From the NCBI RefSeq assembly GCF_002355415.1, contig NZ_AP014936.1, forward strand, positions 806,001 through 870,000: a stretch of DNA of 64,000 nt, written 5' to 3'. Position numbers and translations under genes: made by a program. This document shows, piece after piece, positions 25,273 through 34,641 of this stretch (position 1 is its first letter; every line of letters starts with the position of its first letter). Source of the DNA: Sulfurifustis variabilis (GTDB lineage Bacteria > Pseudomonadota > Gammaproteobacteria > Acidiferrobacterales > Sulfurifustaceae). The notes under the pieces were generated by a model that was not told the DNA's origin, ran no database searches, and saw nothing but the letters and a program-made list of their open reading frames with translations.

Positions 25273-25689
25273 ATGGCGCAATCGATCAAGAAGGTGGATT
25301 ACTACGCGGCGCAGGTCCCGAACAAGCGCGGCGAGGCGGCGCGCGCGCTGAGCGCACTGGCCGAGTCGAACGTCAACCTGCTCGCGTTCACCGGGTTCCC
25401 GACGGGCAACGGGCGCTCGCAGCTCGACTTCGTGCCCGAGGACGGCGCCGCCTTCCGCGCCGCCGCCCGGCGCGCCGGGATCAAGGTGCGGCCGCGCAAG
25501 ACCGGCTTCGTGGTCATGGGCGACGATCGCCCGGGCGCGATCGCGCGCGTGCTCAAGCGCCTCGCGGACGCCCGCATCAACGTGACGGCCGTCGACGCGG
25601 TGTGCGCCGGCAAGGGGCGCTACGGCGCGATTCTCTGGGTTCGCCCCACGCAGGTCCGCAAGGCGGCGAAGGCGCTCGGGGCCAAATAA
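25273..25689 (+). CDS. ACT domain-containing protein
   Basis: A 138-residue protein that looks like two ACT-type ligand-binding modules: the first around YYAAQVPNKRGEAARALSAL, ending in SQLDFVPEDG; the second around KTGFVVMGDDRPGAIARVL, then DARINVTAVDAV. ACT domains bind amino acids or other small effectors and are usually fused to a regulated enzyme; free-standing ones may regulate in trans. The gene has a strong GGAGGAG site before ATG 25273 and its own short transcript after the upstream terminator. It is convergent with the pyruvate phosphate dikinase gene. The ligand is unknown. Confidence 0.8.
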   Translation: MAQSIKKVDYYAAQVPNKRGEAARALSALAESNVNLLAFTGFPTGNGRSQLDFVPEDGAAFRAAARRAGIKVRPRKTGFVVMGDDRPGAIARVLKRLADARINVTAVDAVCAGKGRYGAILWVRPTQVRKAAKALGAK

Positions 25690-25755
25690 ACCCGAGCCCG
25701 GATGGGCCGTCCGTGAGCGGAACGGCAATCACGAGTTAACCGTCGCCCGTCGCGG

Positions 25756-28566
25756 TCAGTCCCCGACCCGGGTCTTCAGCGCCGCCTGGGCGGCGGCGAG
25801 ACGCGCGACGGGCACGCGGTACGGCGAGGCGCTCACGTAGTCGAGGCCGACCTCCTCGAAGAAATGGATCGAGGAGGGGTCGCCGCCGTGCTCCCCGCAG
25901 ACCCCGAGCGCGAGATCGGGCCGCGCGCGCCGTCCCTTCTCCACGGCGATCCGCACGAGCTCTCCCACGCCCTCCACGTCGAGCGAGGCGAAGGGGTCGC
26001 GCTCGAGGATCTTCTTCTGCCGGTAGGCCGGCAGGAACTTGCCGATATCGTCGCGCGAGAAGCCGAACGCGAGCTGGGTCATGTCGTTCGTTCCGAACGA
26101 GAAGAACCGCGCCTCGCGCGCGATGCTGTCCGCCGTCAGCGCGCCGCGCGGCACCTCGATCATGGTGCCGACGAGGTAGGGGATCTCGACCCCGTGGGCC
26201 TTCGTCACCTCGGCCGCGACGCGGTCGACGATCGCCTTCTGGTCCCGCAGCTCGCGCACGTCGCTCACCAGCGGAATCATGATCTCCGGCACGACCGCCT
26301 GGCCCTCGCGCGCCAGGCGGCATGCGGCCTCGAAGATCGCGCGCGCCTGCATCTCCGTGATCTCGGGGAACGTGATGCCGACGCGCACGCCGCGATGCCC
26401 GAGCATGGGGTTGAACTCGTGCAGCTGCTCCACGCGCCGCAGCAAGGCGAGCTTTTCCTCGAGCTCGCGCCCGGTCTTGCCCGCGGCCTCGAGCCGCGCG
26501 ATGTCGACCATCACCTCCTCGCGCTTCGGCAGGAACTCGTGCAGCGGCGGGTCGATCGTGCGGATGGTGACCGGGCAGCCGTGCATCGCCTTGAACACGC
26601 CGTAGAAGTCCTCGCGCTGCAGCGGCAGCAGCTCCGCGAGCGCCTGGCGGCGATCGGCCTCGCGCTGCGACAGGATCATGCGCTGCACGATGGGCAGTCG
26701 GTCCTCGCCGAAGAACATGTGCTCGGTACGGCACAACCCGATGCCCCGCGCGCCGAAGGCATAGGCGAGCGCCGCCTGGTCGGGCAGGTCGGCGTTCGCG
26801 CGGATCTCGAGCCGCCGCTCGCGGTCCGCCCACTCGAGGAGCCGCGTGAAGCGCCGGTGTATGTCGGAGGACTCGGGCCGCATCTCCCCGGCCAGCACCT
26901 GCAGGATCTCGCTCGGGCGCGTGGCGATGCGCGCGATCTTCACCTCGCCGCTCAACCCGTCGAACGAGAGCCAGTCGCCCTCGCCGATGGTCTGATCGCC
27001 GATCCGGAGCGTGCGCCCGGCCTCGTCGATCGAGAGTCCGCCGGCGCCGACCACCGCGGGCTTCCCCATCTGGCGGCCGACGACCGCGGCGTGGGAGGTC
27101 ATCCCGCCGGTCGCCGTGAGGATGCCTTCGGCCACGTACATCCCGTGGATGTCGTCGGGCGCGGTTTCCTTGCGCACGAGGACGACCCGTTTGCCGTGCT
27201 CGCTCCAGCGCACGGCCTCGTCGGCGGAGAACACGGCCTGCCCGCAGGCCGCGCCGGGCGAGGCGGGCAGGCCGCGGGTCGCGACCGCCACCGCTTTCCA
27301 GGCGGCGGGATCGAAGACCGGCGCGAGGAGCTGCGAGAGCGAGGCCGGCTCGACGAGGAGCAGGGCCTGCCTCGGCTCGACGACCCCCTCGTCGACGAGG
27401 TCGGTCGCGATCACCACGGCGGCGTAGCCGGTGCGCTTGCCGCTGCGCGTCTGCAGCATGTACAGCCGCCCGTCCTCGATCGTGAACTCGAAGTCCTGCA
27501 CGTCCTGGTAGTGGCGCTCGAGCGTCGAGGTGTACTCGCGCAGCTGCGCGTAGGCTTCGGGCATGAGGCGCTCGAGCTCGCGGATGGGCTGGGGCGTGCG
27601 TATCCCGGCGACCACGTCCTCGCCCTGGGCGTTGACGAGGAACTCGCCGTAGAACTCCTTCGCCCCGGTCGCGGGGTTGCGCGTGAAGCCGACCCCGGTC
27701 GCCGAGCGCTCGCCGGTGTTGCCGAACACCATGGTCTGGACGTTTACCGCGGTGCCGATGTCGTCCGGAATCTCGTAGATGCGCCGGTACTCGATGGCGC
27801 GGGGGTTGTTCCAGGAGCTGAACACCGCGTCGCGCGCCATGCGAAGCTGCTCGCGGGGGTCCTGCGGGAACTCGCGGTCGGTGTGCTGTCGCACCACGTG
27901 CTGATACTCCACGACCACGTCGCGCAGCGCCTGCTCGTCGAGGTCGGTGTCTAGCCGCGCGCCGCGCAGCCGCTTGACGCTCTCGAACTTCTGGTCGAAC
28001 GCGTCCTTCGGAACCTGGAGGACGACGCTGCCGAACATCTGGAGAAAGCGGCGGTAGCTGTCGTAGGCGAAGCGGCCGTTTCCGGTGCGCGCCTTCAGAC
28101 CCTCGACCGTCTCGTCGTTCAGGCCGAGGTTGAGAATGGTGTCCATCATTCCGGGCATCGAGAACTTCGCCCCGGAGCGGACCGAGAGCAGCAGCGGACC
28201 GTCGGACGCGCCGAGCCGCGCCCCGGCGAGCTTCTCGAGCCGTTCGAGGCCGGCCGCCATCTCGCGCTCGACCGCGTCGGGCACTCTTCCGCCCTGCGCG
28301 TAGAAGAGCGCGCAGACATCGGTCGAGATCGTGAATCCGGGCGGAACGGGAAGCCCGGCGCGGGTCATCTCGGCGAGACCGGCTCCCTTGCCGCCGAGCA
28401 GGTCGCGCATCGTCCGGTCGCCGTCCGCCTTGCCGCCGCCGAAGAAGTAGACGTGCTTCCCGGCCTTCGCCAGGCGGGGTCGCGCGCCGCGGCGCGTCGT
28501 TGCGCCCGCCGCGCGCGGCCGGGTTGCCTTGGACGTTCCTTCGTTTCGTGTGCCGGGCCTGGCCAT
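25756..28566 (-). CDS. ppdK: Pyruvate, phosphate dikinase
   Basis: A 936-residue enzyme that interconverts ATP, pyruvate and Pi with AMP, PEP and PPi. The N-terminal nucleotide-binding domain starts KHVYFFGGGKADGD and LLGGKGAGLAEMT. The central swivelling domain has the phosphorylated His in GGMTSHAAVVGRQMGKPAVVG. The C-terminal PEP domain has GLCRTEHMFF and the Cys in LGVCGEHGGDP. About 35 basic, low-complexity residues precede the usual start; ATG at 28566 is kept because AGGA lies five bases before it and no start is nearer the domain. It may serve gluconeogenesis or PPi-linked glycolysis. Confidence 0.95.
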   Translation of the reverse strand: MARPGTRNEGTSKATRPRAAGATTRRGARPRLAKAGKHVYFFGGGKADGDRTMRDLLGGKGAGLAEMTRAGLPVPPGFTISTDVCALFYAQGGRVPDAVEREMAAGLERLEKLAGARLGASDGPLLLSVRSGAKFSMPGMMDTILNLGLNDETVEGLKARTGNGRFAYDSYRRFLQMFGSVVLQVPKDAFDQKFESVKRLRGARLDTDLDEQALRDVVVEYQHVVRQHTDREFPQDPREQLRMARDAVFSSWNNPRAIEYRRIYEIPDDIGTAVNVQTMVFGNTGERSATGVGFTRNPATGAKEFYGEFLVNAQGEDVVAGIRTPQPIRELERLMPEAYAQLREYTSTLERHYQDVQDFEFTIEDGRLYMLQTRSGKRTGYAAVVIATDLVDEGVVEPRQALLLVEPASLSQLLAPVFDPAAWKAVAVATRGLPASPGAACGQAVFSADEAVRWSEHGKRVVLVRKETAPDDIHGMYVAEGILTATGGMTSHAAVVGRQMGKPAVVGAGGLSIDEAGRTLRIGDQTIGEGDWLSFDGLSGEVKIARIATRPSEILQVLAGEMRPESSDIHRRFTRLLEWADRERRLEIRANADLPDQAALAYAFGARGIGLCRTEHMFFGEDRLPIVQRMILSQREADRRQALAELLPLQREDFYGVFKAMHGCPVTIRTIDPPLHEFLPKREEVMVDIARLEAAGKTGRELEEKLALLRRVEQLHEFNPMLGHRGVRVGITFPEITEMQARAIFEAACRLAREGQAVVPEIMIPLVSDVRELRDQKAIVDRVAAEVTKAHGVEIPYLVGTMIEVPRGALTADSIAREARFFSFGTNDMTQLAFGFSRDDIGKFLPAYRQKKILERDPFASLDVEGVGELVRIAVEKGRRARPDLALGVCGEHGGDPSSIHFFEEVGLDYVSASPYRVPVARLAAAQAALKTRVGD

Positions 28567-28712
28567 CGCATCCTGCTCCGCGTGTTCCTTCCTTACTGAC
28601 TGCGCACCGTGCGCATGGTTCGGCCGCCGCAGCGGTACCCCTGTTGCGCGTCCGGTGTTGCGCGGACCGCCAGGTCCTAGTATCGCGCGACGGCAGGGAA
28701 GCGGAGACGGGC

Positions 28713-29975
28713 ATGGAAACGCGGGTGCGCCGGCCGCACGGCCGGCTCTTGGCCATCCTGACGGCGTGGCTGCTCGGCGCGCTCGCGGCTCCGCCGGGAC
28801 CGGCGTTCGCCGCCGAGGCGTACGGCGAGGTGCCGGGCTGCATCGAGGGAAGCCTGCCGGCCGGGGATCCGCGGTACCCGGCGCCGCAGCTCGTCGTGAC
28901 CTGCGTGCCGCCGCCGGGCTCGCCCGCGGCGTGGAACGGCACGCTCGTCGTGCTCGTGCACGGGTACGTCGTGCCGCAGCGGCCGCTCGAGCTGCCGGTG
29001 TTCGATCTCGACGGGCTCAACGCGGCGCGGGTCCTCCTCAACCTCGGCTTCGCCTTCGCCACCAGCAGTTTTCACAAGAACGGCTACGCGGTGGAGCAGG
29101 GGGGCAACGACATCGACGCCCTCGTCCGGCACTTCCACGCCAACGTGGCCGCCGCGCGCCGGGTGCTCCTGGTCGGCGCCTCCGAGGGCGCGCTCATCGC
29201 CACCATGCTCGTCGAGCGCGACCCGGAGCGCTACGCCGGCGGCCTGGCGCTGTGCGGACCGCTGGGCGGCGCCGACTTCGAGATCCGGTACCTCGGCGAT
29301 TTCCGCGCGGTGTTCGACTATTTCTTCCCGCAGGTCTTCGACTTCGGCGTCGCCGGCGTTCCCGCCGACGCGCACCAGAACTACGGCGGATACGGGGCCC
29401 TCGTGCGCGACGCGCTGAACGGCGACCCCGCGCGGCGCGAGGCGCTCTTCCGGGTGACGGGTGTCGCGCGCGACCCCGATCGCCTTGCGGAGAGCGCGGT
29501 CGAGGCGGCGCTCGACGTGCTGCGTTACAACATTTTCGGTTTCAACGACCTGGCGGAAACGGCGGGAGGCAATCCGTACGGCAACGTCGACCGGGCGTAC
29601 GCGGGCTCGGACAACGACGCGGCGCTCAACGCCGGCGTGGAGCGCCTCGCCGCGTCTTCGACGGCGCGCGCCTATCTCGATCGGTACTACCTGCCGACCG
29701 GGATCCTGGCGCGTCCGCTCGTCGCCATGCACACGCGCCTCGACCCGCACGTGCCGTTCGCGCACCACCTCCGGTACGTCGAGGCGGTCCGGGCGAGCGG
29801 GCGCGCCGGTCGCCTGACGGCGCTCGCCGTCGACCGGTACGGGCATTGCGCCTTCCGCCCCGGGGAGATCCTCGGCGCGCTCGCGCTGCTCGCGGAGCGC
29901 ACCGGTCTCCTCGCGAGCGAGGCGCTTCGCGCCTATCTCCCGGAGATCGCGCCGCTGCGTCGCGAAAGCGAATGA
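28713..29975 (+). CDS. Secreted alpha/beta-hydrolase family protein
   Basis: A 420-residue protein with a signal peptide (LLAILTAWLLGALAAPPGPAFA). The hydrolase core is seen as GTLVVLVHGYV (oxyanion region), the nucleophile elbow LVGASEGALIATML with Ser near residue 157, the acid in AMHTRLDPHVPF and the His in DRYGHCAF. The spacing fits a serine esterase or peptidase. The insert between nucleophile and acid is long (about 180 residues) and would form a cap domain. Divergent from ppdK with 146 bases between them. The substrate is unknown. Its stop lies only 3 bases from the end of the convergent lipoprotein gene. Confidence 0.7.
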   Translation: METRVRRPHGRLLAILTAWLLGALAAPPGPAFAAEAYGEVPGCIEGSLPAGDPRYPAPQLVVTCVPPPGSPAAWNGTLVVLVHGYVVPQRPLELPVFDLDGLNAARVLLNLGFAFATSSFHKNGYAVEQGGNDIDALVRHFHANVAAARRVLLVGASEGALIATMLVERDPERYAGGLALCGPLGGADFEIRYLGDFRAVFDYFFPQVFDFGVAGVPADAHQNYGGYGALVRDALNGDPARREALFRVTGVARDPDRLAESAVEAALDVLRYNIFGFNDLAETAGGNPYGNVDRAYAGSDNDAALNAGVERLAASSTARAYLDRYYLPTGILARPLVAMHTRLDPHVPFAHHLRYVEAVRASGRAGRLTALAVDRYGHCAFRPGEILGALALLAERTGLLASEALRAYLPEIAPLRRESE

Positions 29976-29978
29976 CGA

Positions 29979-31193
29979 TCAGCAGATGAACGCGTTGAGG
30001 AAGGCGAGGGTGCGCGTGAGCGTGGAGACGTTCCCCAGGACGTCGGTCGCGCGCAGGACGAGCGCGTGGTTGCCGTTGCTGTACTGGCGGGTGTTGATCG
30101 CGATTCTCGGCGCCGACGCGGTCCCCTGATTTCCGAGCAGGTTCCCGTCCAGCAGGAAGACGCTGTCGGCCAGGAGCGCGTCGCCGACGGAGGCGCTGGC
30201 GGTGAAGGTGCCGCACAGGATGCTGTTTTCCGGCGGCTGCAGGTTCGTGATCGCCGGTGGCGTTTCGTCGAGCGGCACCACCGGCGCATAGCCGAAGAAG
30301 CCCGCCGTGCTCCCGTTCCAGCGATCGGCGGCGGGCACGAGTTGCCCGGCGGCGAGCCCCGTGGCGTTCGCGCCGCTCTGTGCGATCCGCAGCAGCGCGA
30401 CGGCGAGATCGTGGCGGTACGTTTCGGTGTCGAGCGCAATGCCGCCCACCGAGAGCAGCCTCCCGCCCTCCGCGCTGCCGTCGAGCAGCCCGTCGGCGCG
30501 GATGTCTTCCAGGCCGAGGGCGACGAACGAGGCCGAGGTGTGCGTCGTGTGCGGCGTCTGGCCGTTGCGCGTACCGGCCTCGGCAGTCCACTGCGAGATC
30601 GCCGCCTCGTAGAAGCCGTACTCGTGCCCGGGGCTGAGCCCGCCCGTCGCGCTGCCGGGGTCCGTGATGTGAAGGGGGGTTACCGCCCGCACGTCGAGGC
30701 CGAGCGCGGCGTTGAACGCGGCGAACCCCCGGTCGGTCGCCGCCTGCGCCGTCTCCCCGCCGCTCACGAGATGGTCGGCGAGACCGCTCGCGAGCGTGGT
30801 GAAGCTCGTGATGTTGCCCGCGGGCGGCGGCCCGCCGTTGACGTAGCGGACGAGCGAACGCAGGTGCGGCTGCGGCGCGAGCGTGACGTCGCGCGCGCTC
30901 GCTTCCTCGCGGTACACGCCGCCGCTCGCCTCGAGCAGCAGGATGCCGTCCGGCGTCTTCACCGAAAGGGCGTAGCGGCCGCTCGCATCGGTCGTCGCCT
31001 GACCGAGCAGCTCGCCCCTGCCTCCGTCGCGGTACGTCCAGGCCTGTACCGTCGCGCCCGACACCGGGGCGGCGAAGACGATGCCTTCGATGGCGCCGCT
31101 CGGGCGCTCGGGCGGCGTCGAATTGGAGCTCCCGCAGCCGGCGATGGCGGTCAGCGCCGCGGCGACGGCGCATCGCCGGAAGAGCCGCTTCAT
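29979..31193 (-). CDS. Lipoprotein with carboxypeptidase-regulatory-like domain, function unknown
   Basis: A 404-residue lipoprotein starting MKRLFRR with the lipobox ALTAIAGC followed by GSSNS. Residues 30-110 (GAIEGIVFAAPVSGATVQAW; TTDASGRYALSV) form a carboxypeptidase-regulatory-like beta-sandwich. A helical middle follows, and the end looks like a bacterial Ig-like domain (PPAITNLQPPENSILCG; LADSVFLLDGNLL; ALVLRATDVLGNVSTLTRT). It may be a surface or adhesion-type protein. ATG at 31193 is chosen over the track-length start at 31211 because it directly precedes the signal peptide. The outer-membrane barrel gene upstream on the same strand ends 19 bases before it, so the two form an operon. 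Confidence 0.7.
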   Translation of the reverse strand: MKRLFRRCAVAAALTAIAGCGSSNSTPPERPSGAIEGIVFAAPVSGATVQAWTYRDGGRGELLGQATTDASGRYALSVKTPDGILLLEASGGVYREEASARDVTLAPQPHLRSLVRYVNGGPPPAGNITSFTTLASGLADHLVSGGETAQAATDRGFAAFNAALGLDVRAVTPLHITDPGSATGGLSPGHEYGFYEAAISQWTAEAGTRNGQTPHTTHTSASFVALGLEDIRADGLLDGSAEGGRLLSVGGIALDTETYRHDLAVALLRIAQSGANATGLAAGQLVPAADRWNGSTAGFFGYAPVVPLDETPPAITNLQPPENSILCGTFTASASVGDALLADSVFLLDGNLLGNQGTASAPRIAINTRQYSNGNHALVLRATDVLGNVSTLTRTLAFLNAFIC

Positions 31194-31212
31194 GTCGATC
31201 GCCGCGCGCACG

Positions 31213-31851
31213 TCAGAAGAGCAGTACCGCGGCGACGGTGAACGTCGTCGCGTCGCCCGAGACGGGCTGTTCGTACTGCACGTGTATCCCGACGTCCCAT
31301 CCCCGGATCCAGGCCCGCTGCGCGGTCGCGTTCAGGACCAGCGCGAGGGTGTTGTCGTCGCGGTCCGGAAAACGCCGGTCGAGAAAGCCGTCCGCGGCCA
31401 CGGTCACGCGCTCCTCGAACCGGTCGCTCGAGTAAGCGAGGCCCGCGCCGGCCCAGGGCGCGAGCGGCCAGCGCGGAAACTTCGCCTGGTAGGAGAGCGC
31501 GGCGCCCACGCGGCGCACGTCCTGGCCGACCGCCCGACCGCCGGGATCGGTGTCGTAGCGGTGATAGAAGATCTCGCCGAGCAGGCGGCGATTCGCCTGG
31601 AGCCGCGCTGCGCCGAGCAGCGCGAGACGCAGGTAGATCTCGGCGTCGACCGCTCCGTCCGGGTCGTCGACGTCGCCGTGGCTCACGCCGGCGAGCAGCC
31701 CGCCCTGCAGGCCTTTCTCGGGGATCTCGCCGATGGCGGCCGCGTCGGCGACGGCGGGCGCGAGGCAGAGCGGCGCGGCGCACGCCAGGATGCGGATGGC
31801 AAGGCCGCCTCCGAAGGCGGCGCGTCCCGGCGGCGTGCGTGGCTGCGCCAT
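31213..31851 (-). CDS. Putative outer-membrane beta-barrel protein
   Basis: A 212-residue protein with a signal peptide ending in a run of alanines (LAPAVADAAAIGE). The mature part has alternating hydrophobic/polar strands (GLQGGLLAGVSHGD; AEIYLRLALLGAARL; VGAALSYQAKF; WAGAGLAYSSDRFEERV; TLALVLNATAQRAW; DVGIHVQYEQPV) and ends in a terminal Phe (VAAVLLF), the classic beta-signal. It resembles the YfaZ-type barrel family, but I am not certain of that. First gene of a two-gene unit with the lipoprotein gene downstream. ATG at 31851 is chosen as the last start before the signal peptide; the ribosome site is weak. Confidence 0.7.
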   Translation of the reverse strand: MAQPRTPPGRAAFGGGLAIRILACAAPLCLAPAVADAAAIGEIPEKGLQGGLLAGVSHGDVDDPDGAVDAEIYLRLALLGAARLQANRRLLGEIFYHRYDTDPGGRAVGQDVRRVGAALSYQAKFPRWPLAPWAGAGLAYSSDRFEERVTVAADGFLDRRFPDRDDNTLALVLNATAQRAWIRGWDVGIHVQYEQPVSGDATTFTVAAVLLF

Positions 31852-32168
31852 GTGTTGTTGTCCCGTTCCCTGGTCCGCCGGTTGGCGTCCGGCGACCGCG
31901 TCCGTTGGAATTGCGAACCGTGTGAACCGACGATAGAGAGAAGCGGCGCGGCTATCAACGCGGCGGCGGCGCGGGATTTGCGGCTTATCGCGCGAGCGCG
32001 CCGCCGACCGATCGATCGTCGCCTCGGTCCGACGGGCGGACACGCGCGCCGCAAACGCGCGTTGCGGGCTTCTCGGAAAACCCGAATCGCGGTGCGGAAA
32101 GGACCGTATGTCGGCCGCGTCGTGGCTCTGCCACACTCCGGGATCGATCGGGCGGTCAAGGAGAGACC
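31852..32168. other. Divergent intergenic region, nothing identified
   Basis: These 317 bases separate the minus-strand barrel gene from the plus-strand lipoprotein gene. I see no protein-like frame, RNA gene or clear hairpin. It presumably contains promoters for both sides. Confidence 0.5.
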
Positions 32169-32807
32169 ATGACATTGCGATCAGCTTCGTACGCCGGCGC
32201 CCTCTGGTGCGCGTTCCTCGTTTTCGCCGGGTGCGCCACGGGGCCGGCGGAACGCCGGGAGCGCGTCGTGTCGAGCCTGGCGGAGACGCAGAAGGAGATC
32301 ACGGACACGCGCGCGCAACTCGAACGCACGATGGCGTCGCTGATCACGCTGATGAACGCGCCGCCGGACGAGCTGCGCCGGAGCTACGAGCAGTACGCGG
32401 GCGACGTCGAGGCCATGCGGGACCACGTGGGCGCGATGGAGGCCCACGGCGAGGCGATGCGCGAGCGCAGTCGGCGTTATCTCGCCGGTTGGCGCCAGGC
32501 GGAGATCGAGGATCCGGAGCTGCGGAACATCAGCACGGAGCGACGCGAGGAAGTCGCGGCGCGACTGCAGCGCGTCGACGTGTCGTTGCAGGAGGCGCGC
32601 GCGGCGCTCGGACCGCTCCAGCGCGAGCTCGAGGACATCCGCAGCGCGGTGGGGAACGATCTGACGTCCGCGGGCGTCTCGGCGGTGGCCGGGAGCGAGG
32701 TGGCGCGCAGCGCCATGGACCACGGGGCCGCCGTCGCGCGTCTCATGGATCGGGCGATCGCCGATTTCGATCAGCTCGTCGCGCGCCTCGGCCCGGCGAA
32801 CCGCTAG
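32169..32807 (+). CDS. DUF2959-like coiled-coil lipoprotein
   Basis: A 212-residue lipoprotein: the signal region LWCAFLVFAGC has a lipobox Cys at about residue 22. The rest is almost entirely helical with heptad patterning (TQKEITDTRAQLERTMASL; EEVAARLQRVDVSLQEARA; FDQLVARLG). It resembles the DUF2959 protein at 47068 in layout, though with low identity. The function is unknown. The ATG is preceded by AAGGAGAG. It is monocistronic, facing a convergent stress-protein gene. Confidence 0.65.
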   Translation: MTLRSASYAGALWCAFLVFAGCATGPAERRERVVSSLAETQKEITDTRAQLERTMASLITLMNAPPDELRRSYEQYAGDVEAMRDHVGAMEAHGEAMRERSRRYLAGWRQAEIEDPELRNISTERREEVAARLQRVDVSLQEARAALGPLQRELEDIRSAVGNDLTSAGVSAVAGSEVARSAMDHGAAVARLMDRAIADFDQLVARLGPANR

Positions 32808-32828
32808 CGCAGCGTCGCCGCCGCCGGA

Positions 32829-33380
32829 TCAGTGCGGGAGCGGCGCATCGCCGCCCGGGTAGATGCGGGCATGGCGCGGCGGACGGCCGCGAACCGGTTC
32901 CGCTCCCGCACCGGACCCGCTCACGAGCGTGCGCTCGTCGATGTCCTCGTACTGGTCGATGTCGTCGAGGCGCGGCGGCGGTTCGCTCCCCACGACGGCG
33001 TCGACCCCGCTTGCCGATTTCGGCTCGCGCGACCTCCGCTCGTCCACGTCGACCGCGCCGTGCCGGTCCAGCACCTCGGCCGCCCGTTCGGCGCGGTCGT
33101 CGCTGGTTTGCAGCAGGATCACCGCATCATCGGCGGAGAGGGCGGGCCGCGCCGACGCCGTTTCCCCGGCGCCTCCCGCGGCGAGGCCGATGTCCTGCAG
33201 GAAGCGTTCGACGCCGCCCCGAGCCTCCTCCGGCGCGCCGCCGGCCTGCGCGCGGGCGACGAGCTCTTCCCCCGTCTGCACCCGGATGCGCTCGTTCACG
33301 AAGCCGGTTCGCTCGAGCGCCTGCACGGCGCTCTGAGCCCGGCCCATCGAGTCGAACAGGGCGATCACGGTCTTCGACAT
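32829..33380 (-). CDS. Stress-protein-like (YflT/general stress protein 17M-type) domain protein
   Basis: A 183-residue cytoplasmic protein. The N-terminus (KTVIALFDSMGRAQSAVQAL, then GFVNERIRV) is a ferredoxin-like module found in YflT/GSP17M-like stress proteins. A second similar strand-helix unit follows (DDAVILLQTSDDRAERAAEVL, DRHGAVDVDERR). The C-terminal 60 residues are acidic, proline-rich and probably disordered. ATG at 33380 has a good AGGAAG site. The role is unknown; related proteins respond to general stress. Confidence 0.6.
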   Translation of the reverse strand: MSKTVIALFDSMGRAQSAVQALERTGFVNERIRVQTGEELVARAQAGGAPEEARGGVERFLQDIGLAAGGAGETASARPALSADDAVILLQTSDDRAERAAEVLDRHGAVDVDERRSREPKSASGVDAVVGSEPPPRLDDIDQYEDIDERTLVSGSGAGAEPVRGRPPRHARIYPGGDAPLPH

Positions 33381-33610
33381 GTGCTTCCTCCTTCGCCGAG
33401 CGCCGCGCGGCGGTGCGAGGGCTGCCGTGCTGGAGCCTCCTCGCGTCCCCCGCTTCCCGCGTCGCCGATTGATCTGTTCGACGCGCCGCGCCCGCCCGGG
33501 TTCGCGCGCGAAGGCCGCGGCCTTAGTGACGGAATGCCGCGTTAGGGATTGCACCCGGTGAGCGGCGCGAATCCGCTTCCTTAAAGTGTCGACACAGCGG
33601 AGAAGCGACG

Positions 33611-34573
33611 ATGGACATCAAGGTGAAAGGACGCGACCGCGGTCGCGAGGCGACTCACCCCGGCGAGATTCCGAAGCGCGGCTGGAAGGACATCCTGTTA
33701 CGGACCAAGGAGCAGATCGGCGAGGACAACCTCTCGATCGTCGCCGCCGGCGTGGCGTTCTACGCCTTTCTGGCGCTGTTTCCGGGCATCGCCGCGCTGG
33801 TATCGATCCTCGGCCTGGTGACGAACCCCGCCGAGGTGGAAGGCTACGTCGAGTCCGCGCAGGGGGTCCTGCCGCCGGATGCGCTCGCGCTCGTGCGCGA
33901 CCAGGTCCACGCGATCGCTTCGGCCCCGTCACAGGCGCTGGGCCTCGGCCTGGCGATCAGCGTCGGCGCCGCGCTCTGGACCGCGACGGCCGGCGTGAAG
34001 GCGTTGATGGAGGCCCTGAACATCGTCTACGAGGAGCGCGAGGCGCGCGGCTTCCTCCGCTACTACGCGACCGCGATCCTGCTCACGATCGGCGCCGTGG
34101 TGTTCGGCGTTCTCGCGCTGGCGCTGGTGGCGGCCGTGCCCGTGGCGCTCGAGTGGCTCGCGCTGCCGCCGGTGCTCGAGGTCGTCCTCGGCCTCGCCCG
34201 CTGGTTGATCCTCGGCGGCGCCTTCGTGCTCGCGCTGGCGGTGCTCTACCGCTTCGCGCCGAGCCGCGAACGGCCGCAGTGGCGCTGGGTGAGCTGGGGC
34301 GCGGCGGCCGCGACGCTGCTCTGGCTCGCGGGCTCGGGGCTCTTCTCGCTCTACGTCGCCAACTTCGGCGACTACAACAAGACCTACGGCGCGCTGGCCG
34401 CGATCGTCATCCTGCTGACGTGGTTCTATCTCACGGCCTTCGCCGTGCTGCTCGGCGCCGAGCTCAACGCCGAGATGGAGCACCAGACGCGCGTGGACAG
34501 CACCGTCGGCGAGCCCAAGCCGATGGGCGACCGCGGCGCGCGCATGGCGGACTCGCTCGGCGGCGCGCGATAA
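33611..34573 (+). CDS. YihY/BrkB family inner-membrane protein
   Basis: A 320-residue protein of the YihY/virulence factor BrkB family (once mis-annotated as RNase BN). About six membrane helices are visible, starting with the family segment DNLSIVAAGVAFYAFLALFPGIAAL and ending with TYGALAAIVILLTWFYLTAFAVLLGAELNAE. The soluble tail carries EHQTRVDST, also seen in relatives. The function of the family is unclear. ATG at 33611 follows a GGAGAAG site. The gene after it begins 68 bases on with its own ribosome site. Confidence 0.9.
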   Translation: MDIKVKGRDRGREATHPGEIPKRGWKDILLRTKEQIGEDNLSIVAAGVAFYAFLALFPGIAALVSILGLVTNPAEVEGYVESAQGVLPPDALALVRDQVHAIASAPSQALGLGLAISVGAALWTATAGVKALMEALNIVYEEREARGFLRYYATAILLTIGAVVFGVLALALVAAVPVALEWLALPPVLEVVLGLARWLILGGAFVLALAVLYRFAPSRERPQWRWVSWGAAAATLLWLAGSGLFSLYVANFGDYNKTYGALAAIVILLTWFYLTAFAVLLGAELNAEMEHQTRVDSTVGEPKPMGDRGARMADSLGGAR

Positions 34574-34641
34574 GGATTTTGCAGCGACCCCGATCCGACG
34601 CGCCGGTCGGCCACATCGATGTCTGCGGACAAGGAGGTCCC

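Noticed and set aside
25864-27954. 696-codon plus-strand frame inside ppdK
   Set aside because: It is an antisense shadow of a highly conserved enzyme.
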